Shown piece by piece: positions 1 to 9,503 of a DNA stretch of 64,000 bases. This stretch comes from Marthasterias glacialis. Lineage: Eukaryota; Echinodermata; Asteroidea; Forcipulatida; Asteriidae. The notes beneath the pieces are model-generated. The model did not search any database, was not told the DNA's origin, and saw nothing but the letters and a program-made list of their open reading frames with translations. The stretch's first letter is position 1. Every line of letters starts with the position of its first letter. The stretch lies in contig OU452234.1 in the NCBI GenBank assembly GCA_911728455.2, forward strand, positions 14,023,338 through 14,087,337. The letters run 5' to 3'. Made by a program: the position numbers and the translations under genes.

Positions 1-369
1 GTTAAGGGTGTGAGGTGATAAGTGAAACATTCCTAGGCCAACATTTCAAGAAAAGGAGAAAAAAAAGCAACAGTTTTTATTTGACATTTTTTTTAATCGA
101 CTCACTTGACCCGTAGTGTTATGACGTTTGTAAGCTCTAATTGGTGTATAATGACACTTTCTTTAATTATCGATTTTGACATCTGCTACCGTGTAAAACG
201 GCACAAGTGTCCTATCTTGGGTTTGTAGTATATGAAAACACCCGGTCCATCAGTTCACACACACACACGACGTGCACTGTCCTTGCTTACTTAGCGGGTA
301 ATTGGGGGAACCGATCGGAAATGGGAAGGAGGTTGAATGAAACCACGCCCTAAACCATGTTTAACGCTG
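1..369. other. left edge, no gene seen
   Basis: AT-rich DNA with a short CA run near 258-270. By comparison with copies C to E this should be intron 3 of array gene copy A (plus strand), whose upstream exons would lie left of the window. No exon, RNA gene or complete repeat can be supported here. Confidence 0.4.
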
Positions 370-960
370 CATCAGTTTGCATATTTGCATTAATCATGTT
401 TAAGCCGAATGAATTGTCATAGTTTGTAAACTATGGCCTTGTGCAAACACAGTTTAGAAACCACGTTTTAAGCTGTTTCAATTTATATGGTTTATAAACC
501 GTGTTCTTTTTTTCTGGATAAAATTTACATTGGTTTATAAACCTTCATTTATAAACCTAGTTTTTATGAGAGATTCATATTTTATGGCTTGCAAACCATG
601 ATTTTTTGAAAACAGTCATTTTCGTGGTTTATAAACCATGGTTTAGAAACCGTTTTTATGATGATTTTTATTTAATGGTTTCTGTAAACCAAGATTCTGT
701 GAGCACACAATTTTTTCAATTTTTATAGACACGTTTTGTCTTGCTGTTTTTGTCCCCTTTATGGTTTATAAACCATGATTTAAAAATCATCGTCTTCTTT
801 TTTTAAACCAAACTATTCTTTGATGATCATATCAACTCCTGGTTAACAAATAAAAGTAGTGCACAAAAACTTGGCATCTAAACAACAAAATCAGTTCAGA
901 ACGCATTTATTATGGTTTACATCTAATTATTTAACCATAATAAAAAAATGTCTATGAAAT
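370..960. repeat. palindromic TTTATAAA motif cluster (copy A intron 3)
   Basis: Many variants of GGTTTATAAACC recur every 30-80 bp. The best form elsewhere in the window is the perfect 18-bp palindrome CATGGTTTATAAACCATG. The same cluster occurs at the equivalent intron position of copies C (30320-31790), D (42670-43880) and E (58510-60400), but is not visible in copy B. It therefore seems to belong to the array unit rather than being dispersed independently. Confidence 0.7.
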
Positions 961-994
961 TAATTAATTGATGGTTATACGGAAAAAGAACGCA

Positions 995-1270
995 TCGTCG
1001 GCTCAGAACTATAAGGTCATTAACTTCCGTAATCGACAAATGGTCATTAACATTTCCAAACTAAAAAACAGTAAATAAGATTTAAAAATTAAAAACTAAT
1101 GTTTATCTATCCAAAAAGTAGTTTAGAATAACAGGTTAAACTACTTTTTGGATAGACAAACATTAGTTTTTAATTTTTAAATCTTATTTACTGTTTTTTT
1201 TTAGTTTGGAAATGTTAATGACCTTTTGTCGATTACGAAAGTTAATGACCTTATAGTTCTGAGCCGACGA
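995..1270. repeat. 276-bp near-perfect palindrome (foldback element)
   Basis: The left arm (995 to about 1125) and right arm (about 1138-1270) are reverse complements with only a few mismatches and a 2-nt length difference, separated by about a dozen bases. The outer ends read TCGTCGGCTCAG and CTGAGCCGACGA. There is no coding capacity. This is a foldback-type non-autonomous DNA element, or a hairpin made by inverted duplication. No convincing target duplication was found. Confidence 0.75.
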
Positions 1271-1395
1271 CATAACGGTGCAAGTTTTTATCCGGGTTTT
1301 ACTTATTTCGACTGTACCCGAATAATATTTGGATGTTGGATGAAACAGATGAGAACAATAAAAATAAGGTTTATGTTTGTGTTGTTAAATTTTAG

Positions 1396-1776
1396 AAGTT
1401 ATGTCAACACTAGAAGTGTCGTCAACATCTTGAAGCGTCATCAAAATGCTCGTTTTCTTGTTGGTTTGTCATTGGTTTGTGTCCATGTTCTTCCCCCATC
1501 CCTTCCCTTATAATTGGTAGGCGCTCTGTTCTTCGTATAGCGCCTTATAAATGCTTATATTATGATGATGATGATTATTATTATTATTATTTTCTGCATC
1601 AGTGTGTGACCAAGTAGTGCTTGACGTGCACCGTAATCAGCCTACACATTATCTAGCCGCTTCTCTCAACGAGCAGTCTGTCTGGGTACTAGACTTCAGT
1701 CTTTCACAGGATGCCATTGGAGTTATTTACCTTGCTCGCACCAACAATGGAAACGAAGAAGTCATGTTTACGATAA
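1396..1776 (+). pseudogene. array gene copy A, exon 4, split by a retroposon tail
   Basis: The exon follows a TTTTAG acceptor and ends at a GTAAGT donor, as in copies B to E. It is homologous to their exon 4, starting EVMSTLEVSSTS and ending in the conserved block SVWVLDFSLSQDA...LARTNNGNEEVMF. Bases 1431-1595 are foreign. Without them the exon is 35 + 181 = 216 nt, exactly the length of exon 4 in B, C, D and E. The inserted DNA brings an in-frame TGA directly after TSTS, so any normally spliced mRNA would be truncated. The rest of the exon is open, so the break may be recent. Exon 5 is at 12146-12396, beyond the LTR element. Confidence 0.8.
1431..1595 (+). mobile_element. 3' tail of a LINE or SINE inserted in exon 4
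   Basis: This 165-bp block is absent from the four other copies of the exon. It ends in (ATG)n and (ATT)n simple repeats after a short segment reading GGCGCTCTG...TATAGCGCC. That resembles the tail of the LINE at 35007-38057, which also ends in a GGCGC-containing segment followed by (ATT)n. It is most likely a severely 5'-truncated retroposon. The target duplication is at most 3 bp (TCT). Confidence 0.65.
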
Positions 1777-2158
1777 GTAAGTATATTAATATAAACGGGT
1801 TATGAAGTGGAATACTCTCTGTAATCGGCGTTAAACTAAGAATTGCTGAATAAAACAAATTAACCCCGCTTTGTTTACTTGAAATACCATAAAAAAATCT
1901 AACTGATGGGCTTTGAATGTTCATAATGGGGAAATGACGGATACAAAACTCACATGAATAAACAGCTATCCATTGTTTTCTTTAAAGAACAATAGACTGA
2001 CCTTGACGCAGGTTTATCAGAAATAAAGCAGAAACCCTATTGTTTTTGGCTTATAGATTTCAAACCTTGCATCTGTAATCCAGTTTTGTGTTCATGTCTG
2101 GTTTTAATGGGCGTCTGTTTACAATGTAAAGTTACCGATAGTTATTTACTTGTTGTAT
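1777..2158 (+). other. intron 4 of copy A, left part
   Basis: Homologous (reverse-oriented) to intron 4 of copies B to E. It contains the conserved block around 1975-1995, a hairpin of the type ATTGTTCT...AGAACAAT, here slightly degenerate. No coding signal. It ends at the LTR element insertion point. Confidence 0.6.
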
Positions 2159-2272
2159 TGTGAGGATCTGGTTGTTTGCCACAGTGCGCATGAGCACTTT
2201 TCCGCTAACAGGTTAACTACCTCTATGTAAAACAGTGTACTTCCGCTCCACAAAGGTTAGTTCCATCTATTG

Positions 2273-2283
2273 TTTATATATCC
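2273..2283 (+). promoter_or_regulatory. TATA-like element of the 5' LTR
   Basis: TTTATATATCC lies about 115 bp inside the LTR, a usual place for a retrotransposon Pol II promoter. The same sequence at 10988-10998 in the 3' LTR could drive transcription into intron 4 and exon 5 of copy A. Confidence 0.5.
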
Positions 2284-2506
2284 CCTTATAATGTGCCGTC
2301 ATCATATGGTTGGTTCTGTATTATTACCATATCAAAAAGTTATTATAATTGTATCTGTTTATTACCCATGAGAGCTGTGTGTAACGAGAACCTATTTACC
2401 CAATTGAATAATTATAGGCGGTGTAATAATGTAAACCGTTGGTGGGTAGTTCGATACCTCGTTTCGCTCTCTCTCTTTCTGTCTGGAGTAACCGTGATGA
2501 CGTTCC

Positions 2507-2512
2507 AATAAA
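2507..2512 (+). terminator. AATAAA polyadenylation signal in LTR
   Basis: AATAAA within the LTR about 230 bp downstream of the TATA-like element; the copy at 11222-11227 in the 3' LTR would terminate the element transcript. Confidence 0.5.
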
Positions 2513-3129
2513 CTTATCATCAAGTTCATCGTTTTATAGTACAGTACGTGGGTTCCGAATATCCATATTAACCACTTCCATCTATTATACAGTATCCAGG
2601 ATTGGGTGAGTGTAGTTTCATGGGTTATTTTGGGGGTTTAGGGGTCTTAATTTGAGCTATAATGGTCTGATGTCAAATCACTGTTAAACTCTTTTGAGAC
2701 GACGACATTTCCACATGTAGGCATGTGGGTCGGTTTCTTGCTGCACAGTTTGTTTATGCATACGTTGTTATGGTTGCTAACGAAAGTATTACTTTTTACG
2801 ATAATCGTGTAGGCTGTATAACTACATGGCAGTCTTCTGTAGTTTAGGGTAATATGTAATGGTGCTGTGCACTGTGTACTTTTCACAAGTTAAACATTTT
2901 GTGAATCGATCTCTGTATTATGTATGTAGGGTGTAAATTGGTTGAGATACAAAGTGGGGAAGATTAAAGCCAAGCACTCAAAGTTACAGTCAACATGTTG
3001 CCTTCAAGAGTCATTTCTCAAGTTTTAGTTCACCAGTCTTCTCAGTCCCTTACCCCCTGAAATACTTCAGGACTTGGCAGAGCTGACCCTCTGTTTGGCG
3101 GTCATCAGTGTCCGTCACACTACAATTTA

Positions 3130-3147
3130 TGGCGTCGTAGACAGGAT
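3130..3147 (+). other. candidate primer-binding site
   Basis: TGGCGTCGTAGACAGGAT begins 5 bp after the 5' LTR. Starting with TGG is what pairing to a tRNA 3' CCA end requires. I cannot assign the tRNA from the sequence alone. Confidence 0.55.
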
Positions 3148-3703
3148 TGGAGAAGGATGACTGGATGTAATTTCATGTAGAGACACAAGACACCCCGCCT
3201 GGATTTCTACATTTCGGTGAGACAGAGGAGGAGCCGACCATGCAAGTTTATAAATAATATTAGTATATGTTGACATGTAGGGCAGTGAGATTTAGTCAGA
3301 GTATTAAATAGTGGCAATCTGGGGTCAAACCGTTGTTTCATCAACCTTCCTTTTTTTGTTTTGCTTTTGTCACCATAACTACCGATGAGCGCGTGGTTAT
3401 TGTTTTTATATTAGCTGCTTACCAATGATTAGGTTGATTTATAGATACCCCGTCACTTATACAGACTAGTCTCATTAGCCCAGCATGCGATGTATGGGAT
3501 TGACTGGTCGTAAAATTATGTTGTTATTGCTATGAATTGTGTTTTGTGAAGTGGTATAGGCCGTTGTTTATATTTTTGGCAACGCCTGAAGATGTAATGT
3601 GATATATTTTTGGTACTTAGTGTTAAGAGCTGTGTAGCGGTACCTTAGTTACACCGATTTCCTATTCTTAGTTTTCCTGTGATTGGAATACATTTCTTGC
3701 ACA
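3148..3703 (+). other. retrotransposon leader before gag
   Basis: Untranslated stretch of about 555 bp between the primer site and the gag ATG. No conserved ORF. By analogy with other LTR elements it should hold the packaging region, but no defined structure was identified. Confidence 0.5.
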
Positions 3704-4801
3704 ATGGCTATGCCTGATGGATTTGCTGAAGCACTTGCAGCGTCGCTGAAGCAATCGCAGCAGGCTATGGCAGAAACATTTGCAGGTGCATTTAAGAATA
3801 TGAAATATCAGCGGGCATCGACAGTAAGACTGTCTAAGTTTAGTGGTCGCCCAAAGAAATCGGGGGATCAAACCTTTAGGGAGTGGTCAGATGATCTTAA
3901 TACCTATGCCCGGCAACTAGACCTGTCGAAAGAGGAAAAGTTGAATGTTGCAATAGATCACTTAGCAGGTGACGCTAAAGAAGAAATACGTTGTTGCCCT
4001 GAAGAGGAAAAGGACACCATTGAAAAACTAGTCACTATTCTAAGGTTACGCTTTGGTACTAAAGAGACTGTCCAAACTCTTAATAGCGCATTTTACTCCA
4101 GAACTCAATTAGAGGGCGAGAGTCTAGAAGATTACAGTAGAGTACTAATGAGGCTATACGATCGTATGGAGCTAGCTTCTACAGATGTGGAAGAAAAAGA
4201 AGCTCTTGCCCTGTTAAAACATAATGCATTGAAGGAGCAACTTATTAGGGGCACAAGAGATATTCTGACTAAGAGAGAGTTGCGAAGACTAGCACATGAG
4301 GGACCAAAGTTACCATTTTTCACTTTCAGGGAGCAAGCCCTTAAGATACTTAGGGATGTGGATGATGTGTATTCACCAAATGAAACCACGACTGTGGCAG
4401 TTGATAAAGTAACCTCAAGCCGTCCCTCTGGGAAGCCGATTTCAAATGACAACAAGTTATTGCAAGGACTGATAGACAGTCAAAAACAATTATGTTCTAC
4501 AATGGAACGTATGATGCAACAGCAGACAGAGACAAATTCCAATATTCAAAAGTTGTCTGAGGCAATAATGAGCCAAAGGGTCAGTCATGATGGGCCAACC
4601 AGAGGTGACGCGCAGAGGCGACCTAGGAGTCAATTACAGTGTAGCTATTGTAAAAAGAGGGGGCACTCTATAGATGATTGCTACAAACGTGAGTTTGACC
4701 GCAAAAAGGCAAATGATGGCTCAAAAACTGAAGACGTGCCTAGTGTTCAAAACTTAGTTGCAGATGTGCATGCATCGGGAAACTGCATTCCTCCGTCATA
4801 A
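3704..4801 (+). CDS. gag: Gag polyprotein of the LTR element
   Basis: Encodes about 365 residues from ATG 3704 (context ACAATGG), the first ATG of the frame; the seven upstream codons begin with TTG and are not a plausible eukaryotic start. The central part (about residues 40-200) is a helix-rich retrotransposon capsid-type region, including FREWSDDLNTYARQL and TLNSAFYSRTQLEGESLEDY. A single CCHC zinc knuckle, C-X2-C-X4-H-X4-C (CSYCKKRGHSIDDC, from residue 313), should bind element RNA. The ORF stops at TAA 4799-4801, and the next ORF starts at ATG 4810 in the -1 frame. The open overlap in the pol frame is only 4744-4801 and holds no canonical X-XXY-YYZ heptamer, so the means of Pol expression is not evident. 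Confidence 0.9.
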   Translation: MAMPDGFAEALAASLKQSQQAMAETFAGAFKNMKYQRASTVRLSKFSGRPKKSGDQTFREWSDDLNTYARQLDLSKEEKLNVAIDHLAGDAKEEIRCCPEEEKDTIEKLVTILRLRFGTKETVQTLNSAFYSRTQLEGESLEDYSRVLMRLYDRMELASTDVEEKEALALLKHNALKEQLIRGTRDILTKRELRRLAHEGPKLPFFTFREQALKILRDVDDVYSPNETTTVAVDKVTSSRPSGKPISNDNKLLQGLIDSQKQLCSTMERMMQQQTETNSNIQKLSEAIMSQRVSHDGPTRGDAQRRPRSQLQCSYCKKRGHSIDDCYKREFDRKKANDGSKTEDVPSVQNLVADVHASGNCIPPS

Positions 4802-4809
4802 AGGGCAGT

Positions 4810-7800
4810 ATGTCGGAGGAATCTAGACAGCCCACCATCCATCGCATGTCGGCTGATAGAGTGTTTACTACGACTGATAGGGAGAAACTTTTTGCAACTA
4901 CTCCTACTGCCACAATCGTGATCGGGGGAGTCCCGGCAAAATGTGTCCTTGACACGGGGGCTGAGACCTCCTTAATTTCGTTAGAATTTTATAGTAAACA
5001 CTTGGCCAATAAGGTTGGTAAACTGGATGATATGGGTAGATTTGTAAGGCTTTTGGGTGCAAACAATCTCGAAATACCCATTGATGGCTATCTAGAAACT
5101 CCAGTGGAAATTATGGGTCACAAAATTATGGCAAGTTTTGTTGTTTCACGTGGTGGTGATAACCCTGATGCTGTTAGAAAGGAGAGTAAAGCTCCAATCC
5201 TTATAGGATGTAATGTATTAAGGAAGATAGCAGGTAACCCGAATTGTCTTAAGTTATGTCAAGCTGACCCAGATTGGGATCTGGCGCTCCGATGGATTAG
5301 GTCACTTAAGGATACAATTGGTGGGCCTGAAATAGTAAAAGCTGATGTTTTGGTATATGATGTTTTGACAAGGGACACGGAAGTAATTTCCCCGGAGACA
5401 GCTAGGACAGTTAGTTGCTCCCTGAGCAGACCATTTGCCGGTGAAACCGTTGATGGTCTTGTTCTAATTCAGCAATGCCCATTTTCCACAATTGTCGATG
5501 TAGGTGTCGCATATGAGAATAACCCAAATGTATCTTGCCAAGTTGTAGAAGGCATAAATAGTGTGGGTAAGGGTGACGTGTACGTATCCTTGCTAGTTGA
5601 GAATTTGGGGTCTGAGGCGTGTGTCGTTCCGCCTTTTACTAAGATTGGGGTAGCTCGTGAAGTTCATTTGTCAGAGCAGGTAGTATTAGGTCCATCTAGG
5701 GATGGGATCAAGGTGTCTGTACGCTCCATGGTGTCGGACGAATCACCGATGTCAGATAATGATGCTGATATTCCTAAGCCTAGTGGTTTAGATTATAATG
5801 GGGGTGGGACCCATTTTGTGTGTAATCAGCATAGTGAGTTATTTGTCTTCCCCGATGGTGAAAGATTTTCACTCCCTCCCGGTATCAGCCTTAAGGACCT
5901 AAATGCTAGTGAAGCAGTATTGGCAGCGGAGCTAATACGAAAACACGAGGCTGCTTTTTCAAAAAGCTCCCTTGATCTAGGCTATAGTGATTTGATCCCG
6001 CACGAAATAAATGTCGATGACGACAAACCCGTTAATTTGCCTTATCGTCGTATCATTCCTAGCCAGATGGCTGAGGTAAAAACTCTGTTACAAGACTTAC
6101 TCGATCGCAAGGTGATACGGAAATCATCAAGCCCATACGCAAGCCCAGTCGTTTTGGTAAGAAAAAAAGACGGTCAACTCCGTCTTTGTATAGATTATAG
6201 ATCCCTGAATTCAAAGACAAAACGGGATGCATTTCCCCTTCCTCGCATAGACGAGACCTTGGAGGCAATGGGAGGTGCCAAGCTCTTTTCATCTCTTGAT
6301 CTGGCACATGGCTATTTCCAGGTAGCCATGCATTCTGACTCTGTCTCCAAGACAGCCTTTAGGGTCCCCTGGGGGCTGTACGAATTTCTGAGGCTCCCCC
6401 AAGGATTATGCAATAGCCCAAGCACGTTCCAAAGAATAATGGAATTTATCTTTGGGGATATGAACCTCACTGAACTAGTCCTGTACTTGGATGATGTACT
6501 GGTTTTTTCTAGTACATTTGAGGAACATTTGAGTAGGCTGGAGAAAGTGTTTGAGAGGCTCGTTAATCATGGTCTGAAACTCAAGGGTTCTAAATGTAAG
6601 TTGTTTCAGAGTTCAGTCACTCATCTGGGCCATATTGTAAGCGACAAGGGAATATCAGTTGACCCAGGGAAGATCGAGCGAGTTAAGGACTGGCCCACGC
6701 CCAGTGGCGTTGACCAACTGCGATCATTCCTCGGGCTCGCCTCATATTATCGGCGTTACGTCAAAGATTTTGCAAGGATTGCTGCGCCCCTTCATGCTCT
6801 GATTGGCAAGGTACCAGAAAAAATAGGGAAGGATAAGACCTTTCATTGGTCACCAGATGCCGATGCGGCCTTCATAATTCTGAAAAATGCATTGTGCCAA
6901 ACCCCTGTTCTCGCTTACCCACGGTTTGACCGTGATTTTGTGCTCGAGATAGACGCGTCATTAAAGGGATTGGGTGCATGCCTGTCCCAATACGATGACA
7001 AAGGCGAACTTCATCCGGTTGCTTACGCCAGTAGGGGACTTCGGGGAGCAGAAAAGAACTATTCGGATCTTTCTAGCTTTAAGCTCGAGCTACTTGCCCT
7101 CAAGTGGGCAGTTTCCGAAAAATTTAAAGACTACATTCTTGGTAGACACACTGTCGTATGGACAGATAACAGTCCGGTCGCACATCTGCAAACGGCAAAA
7201 CTCGGTGCTACCGAGCAGCGGTGGGCAGCACAGCTAGCCGCCTTTGACATCGAAATAAGGTATCGTTCTGGGCGCACGAATAAATGCGCTGATGCGTTGA
7301 GTCGAAATCCCCCGGTGCCGGTCGCTGTTGAATTTGATACCATTTTGCAGGCCATAACAGGTGATACTCGGGTGCCCCTGGAGGTGAGGTCTATTCAGTC
7401 AGCTGTGACAGATAAAACGGACAAAAATCCTAGTGATGGTATGTCGGCTGTGACGCCGTCCGTACTGCCGTCTTACTCCTCTGAAGACTTGAGCACATTG
7501 CAGCGCAAAGATGAAGCGCTTAAGGAAGTGTGTAATAGATGGGACTGTAAGTGGGATCCTGGAGAGGGTCTTCCTAACGTAGATTTCCTCAATAGCGAGA
7601 TTAAATCTTGGCTCCGTGAGTGGTCACGAATTGTTGAACAAAATGGCGTTTTGTATAGATCAGTAGAAGTTCCTGGTTTGGGGCAAGTTTTACAACTCCT
7701 CGTTCCGCGGTGCCTTCGGGCTGTCATTATTGATGCCTCCCATGACAAATGGGGACACCAAGGTGTAGGCAGGACATTAAGCTTCATAAGGAGGCGTTGC

Positions 7801-9045
7801 TATTGGCCGGGGATGAGTGGCGATGTGCGTGAACATGTCCGTAACTGCTTTCATTGTGCGATAACTAAGGCACCAACACCTACAGTTAGGACGCCGATGC
7901 GTCACTTGCTCGCCTTTCGGCCTTTGGAGAGGTTATCGATTGATTTTCTCAAACTAGATCGTGGGCATGGTAATTATGAGGATGTATTAGTGATGACGGA
8001 TTCATTTACAAAGTTCGCGAAAGCTACTCCTTGTGGGGATCAAATGGCTGTTACCGTTGCGCGCGCACTAAAGGATCATTGGTTTGTACACTATGGTGTA
8101 CCGGCACAAATCCATTCCGATAGGGGAGCTAATTTTGAAAGTTGTCTGGTACGGGAGCTGTGCTCCCTGTACGGCATTCGGAAGACTCGAACAACTCCTT
8201 ATCATGCTCAGGGGAACGGACAGACCGAAAGGTTCAACAAAACACTGTGTAATCTTGTGAAATCACTAGAGAAGCAAAGGAGAAATCGCTGGCCTGAACT
8301 CCTTCCACACTTGATATTTATATACAATTCCACTCCTCACTGTGTAACTGGCTTTGCCCCATACACTCTAATGTTTGGGAGACAGCCCTCGGTACCCTTG
8401 GACCAACTCCTCAGCAATACCAAAAATGATTGGAGTGAGGATTTTGTTAAGCAGCAAGCTCAATTTATAGAGCGCGCACATAAGCTGGCTAAGGATCGAA
8501 TTATTACTGCGGCATCATCAAACAAGAAGAGATATGACAGGCATGCGAAGGCCAACCCCTTGCCCATAGGGAGCAGAGTATTAGTTAAGCGTTGTGCATT
8601 CAGAGGAAGGCATAAACTGCAAGATCACTTTGGTGAAGAGCAGTACATAGTTGTTAAATGCAATACAGAACAAGATTTGTATGAAGTTAGGCCTGCACTT
8701 GGAGGTCCTGGAAAGTGGCTAAATCGTAAAATGCTGATAATAGATCCCAGGCGTGAACTGACTTACGTGGGTGAACCACTTCAAGATATTTTTAACACTG
8801 GTGGTTTACAAACTGGCACTGATGAGTCCAGTTCTGAGGATTCTGACGAGGAATTGGTAGTGGCCATTCCAGAAGGCCTTTTTGATGAGGTTCCTGAAGT
8901 GGCGACTTCAACTGTTGGTAAACCCACTAAACAACATGACCATGATGATAAAGTTGCGCAAAGTCCCGCCGTACCAGGGCTACGTCGGTCAAAGCGCATT
9001 GAGGAGAAACGTAATTTGGGTGTGTGGCCGAGCGCGATAACTTAG
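4810..9045 (+). CDS. pol: Pol polyprotein (protease, RT, RNase H, integrase)
   Basis: A 1411-residue open frame. Residues 48-50 (DTG in VLDTGAETSLIS) mark an aspartic retropepsin. The reverse transcriptase has the fingers motif CIDYRSLN, the SSLDLAHGYFQV block with its catalytic Asp, and YLDD at 559-562. RNase H follows (EIDAS, catalytic Asp near 715; later TDNSP). Integrase starts with an HHCC zinc-binding domain near residue 978 and has the catalytic triad Asp1045, Asp1104, Glu1140 with the typical D-35-E spacing. A C-terminal GPY/F-like segment (HKLQDHFGEEQYIVV) precedes an acidic tail and a basic end (LRRSKRIEEKR). The domain order is that of Ty3/gypsy elements. No catalytic residue is missing, so the product looks functional. 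ATG 4810 lies 8 nt after the gag stop codon, which suggests termination-reinitiation or an unrecognised recoding signal. Confidence 0.95.
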   Translation: MSEESRQPTIHRMSADRVFTTTDREKLFATTPTATIVIGGVPAKCVLDTGAETSLISLEFYSKHLANKVGKLDDMGRFVRLLGANNLEIPIDGYLETPVEIMGHKIMASFVVSRGGDNPDAVRKESKAPILIGCNVLRKIAGNPNCLKLCQADPDWDLALRWIRSLKDTIGGPEIVKADVLVYDVLTRDTEVISPETARTVSCSLSRPFAGETVDGLVLIQQCPFSTIVDVGVAYENNPNVSCQVVEGINSVGKGDVYVSLLVENLGSEACVVPPFTKIGVAREVHLSEQVVLGPSRDGIKVSVRSMVSDESPMSDNDADIPKPSGLDYNGGGTHFVCNQHSELFVFPDGERFSLPPGISLKDLNASEAVLAAELIRKHEAAFSKSSLDLGYSDLIPHEINVDDDKPVNLPYRRIIPSQMAEVKTLLQDLLDRKVIRKSSSPYASPVVLVRKKDGQLRLCIDYRSLNSKTKRDAFPLPRIDETLEAMGGAKLFSSLDLAHGYFQVAMHSDSVSKTAFRVPWGLYEFLRLPQGLCNSPSTFQRIMEFIFGDMNLTELVLYLDDVLVFSSTFEEHLSRLEKVFERLVNHGLKLKGSKCKLFQSSVTHLGHIVSDKGISVDPGKIERVKDWPTPSGVDQLRSFLGLASYYRRYVKDFARIAAPLHALIGKVPEKIGKDKTFHWSPDADAAFIILKNALCQTPVLAYPRFDRDFVLEIDASLKGLGACLSQYDDKGELHPVAYASRGLRGAEKNYSDLSSFKLELLALKWAVSEKFKDYILGRHTVVWTDNSPVAHLQTAKLGATEQRWAAQLAAFDIEIRYRSGRTNKCADALSRNPPVPVAVEFDTILQAITGDTRVPLEVRSIQSAVTDKTDKNPSDGMSAVTPSVLPSYSSEDLSTLQRKDEALKEVCNRWDCKWDPGEGLPNVDFLNSEIKSWLREWSRIVEQNGVLYRSVEVPGLGQVLQLLVPRCLRAVIIDASHDKWGHQGVGRTLSFIRRRCYWPGMSGDVREHVRNCFHCAITKAPTPTVRTPMRHLLAFRPLERLSIDFLKLDRGHGNYEDVLVMTDSFTKFAKATPCGDQMAVTVARALKDHWFVHYGVPAQIHSDRGANFESCLVRELCSLYGIRKTRTTPYHAQGNGQTERFNKTLCNLVKSLEKQRRNRWPELLPHLIFIYNSTPHCVTGFAPYTLMFGRQPSVPLDQLLSNTKNDWSEDFVKQQAQFIERAHKLAKDRIITAASSNKKRYDRHAKANPLPIGSRVLVKRCAFRGRHKLQDHFGEEQYIVVKCNTEQDLYEVRPALGGPGKWLNRKMLIIDPRRELTYVGEPLQDIFNTGGLQTGTDESSSEDSDEELVVAIPEGLFDEVPEVATSTVGKPTKQHDHDDKVAQSPAVPGLRRSKRIEEKRNLGVWPSAIT

Positions 9046-9503
9046 ATCATTGCATTAACAGTGCTCTTTTAGATGAAGCGACATGTATATAAGACAGATT
9101 GTACTGGTATTGCCAAAAATAATTTAACAGGACTTCCTCAATATTTTTGGCCTGTCACTTATTAGTATGTACGTATACTTTAATTTTGCAGCTGTTGGAG
9201 TATCAGTGGTGTCAGAGGTGCCTCATAAAGGTGGTAGTTTCGACTGCCTCTGTCCCTGCTGGTTCAACTACAGCCATCATCTAGCTGATGAAAAAAAAAT
9301 AAAAACTTCGGGAGTGCTTGGAGTATCGGAGGTTGCCCCTTAAGGGTGGTGGTAATTTACCGGCCTCTGCGCCCCTCACCTAGGTAGTTTTACATTTTGT
9401 TTAGTAGTTTTGCTATGATATCTTTGTTGTATAATATTAATTGCTCTTTCTGGTAAATTGAGACTATTGTTTATTATCGGTTAAAGGTTTGGTTGCTAGA
9501 AGT
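9046..9503 (+). other. pol-SGNH spacer with a two-fold imperfect repeat
   Basis: Two related segments of about 60 bp, at 9194-9257 and 9316-9375, share GGAGTATC, a central ...CC..TAA.GGTGGT... core and GCCTCTG near the end. Each can form a short hairpin by pairing (C/G)AGAGG or GGAGG with CCTC(T). An acceptor-like TTAATTTTGCAG ends at about 9192. These features would suit a spliced or structurally controlled subgenomic message for the downstream ORF, but that is inference. Confidence 0.5.

Larger units (their letters stand above)
2159..3124 (+). repeat. 5' long terminal repeat
   Basis: 966 bp with TG...CA ends. It contains a TATA-like element (2273-2283) and AATAAA (2507-2512), so the U3/R boundary is probably near 2300 and the transcript end soon after 2530. 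That would leave a long U5 of about 600 bp. The short ORFs inside it are present unchanged in the 3' LTR and have no recognisable product. Confidence 0.93.

Noticed and set aside
2293-2886. Two small ORFs conserved between the LTRs
   Set aside because: Conserved only because the LTRs are the same sequence; no protein signature.
3683-3703. Gag starting seven codons upstream
   Set aside because: The upstream codon is TTG. The first ATG of the frame is at 3704, with better context.
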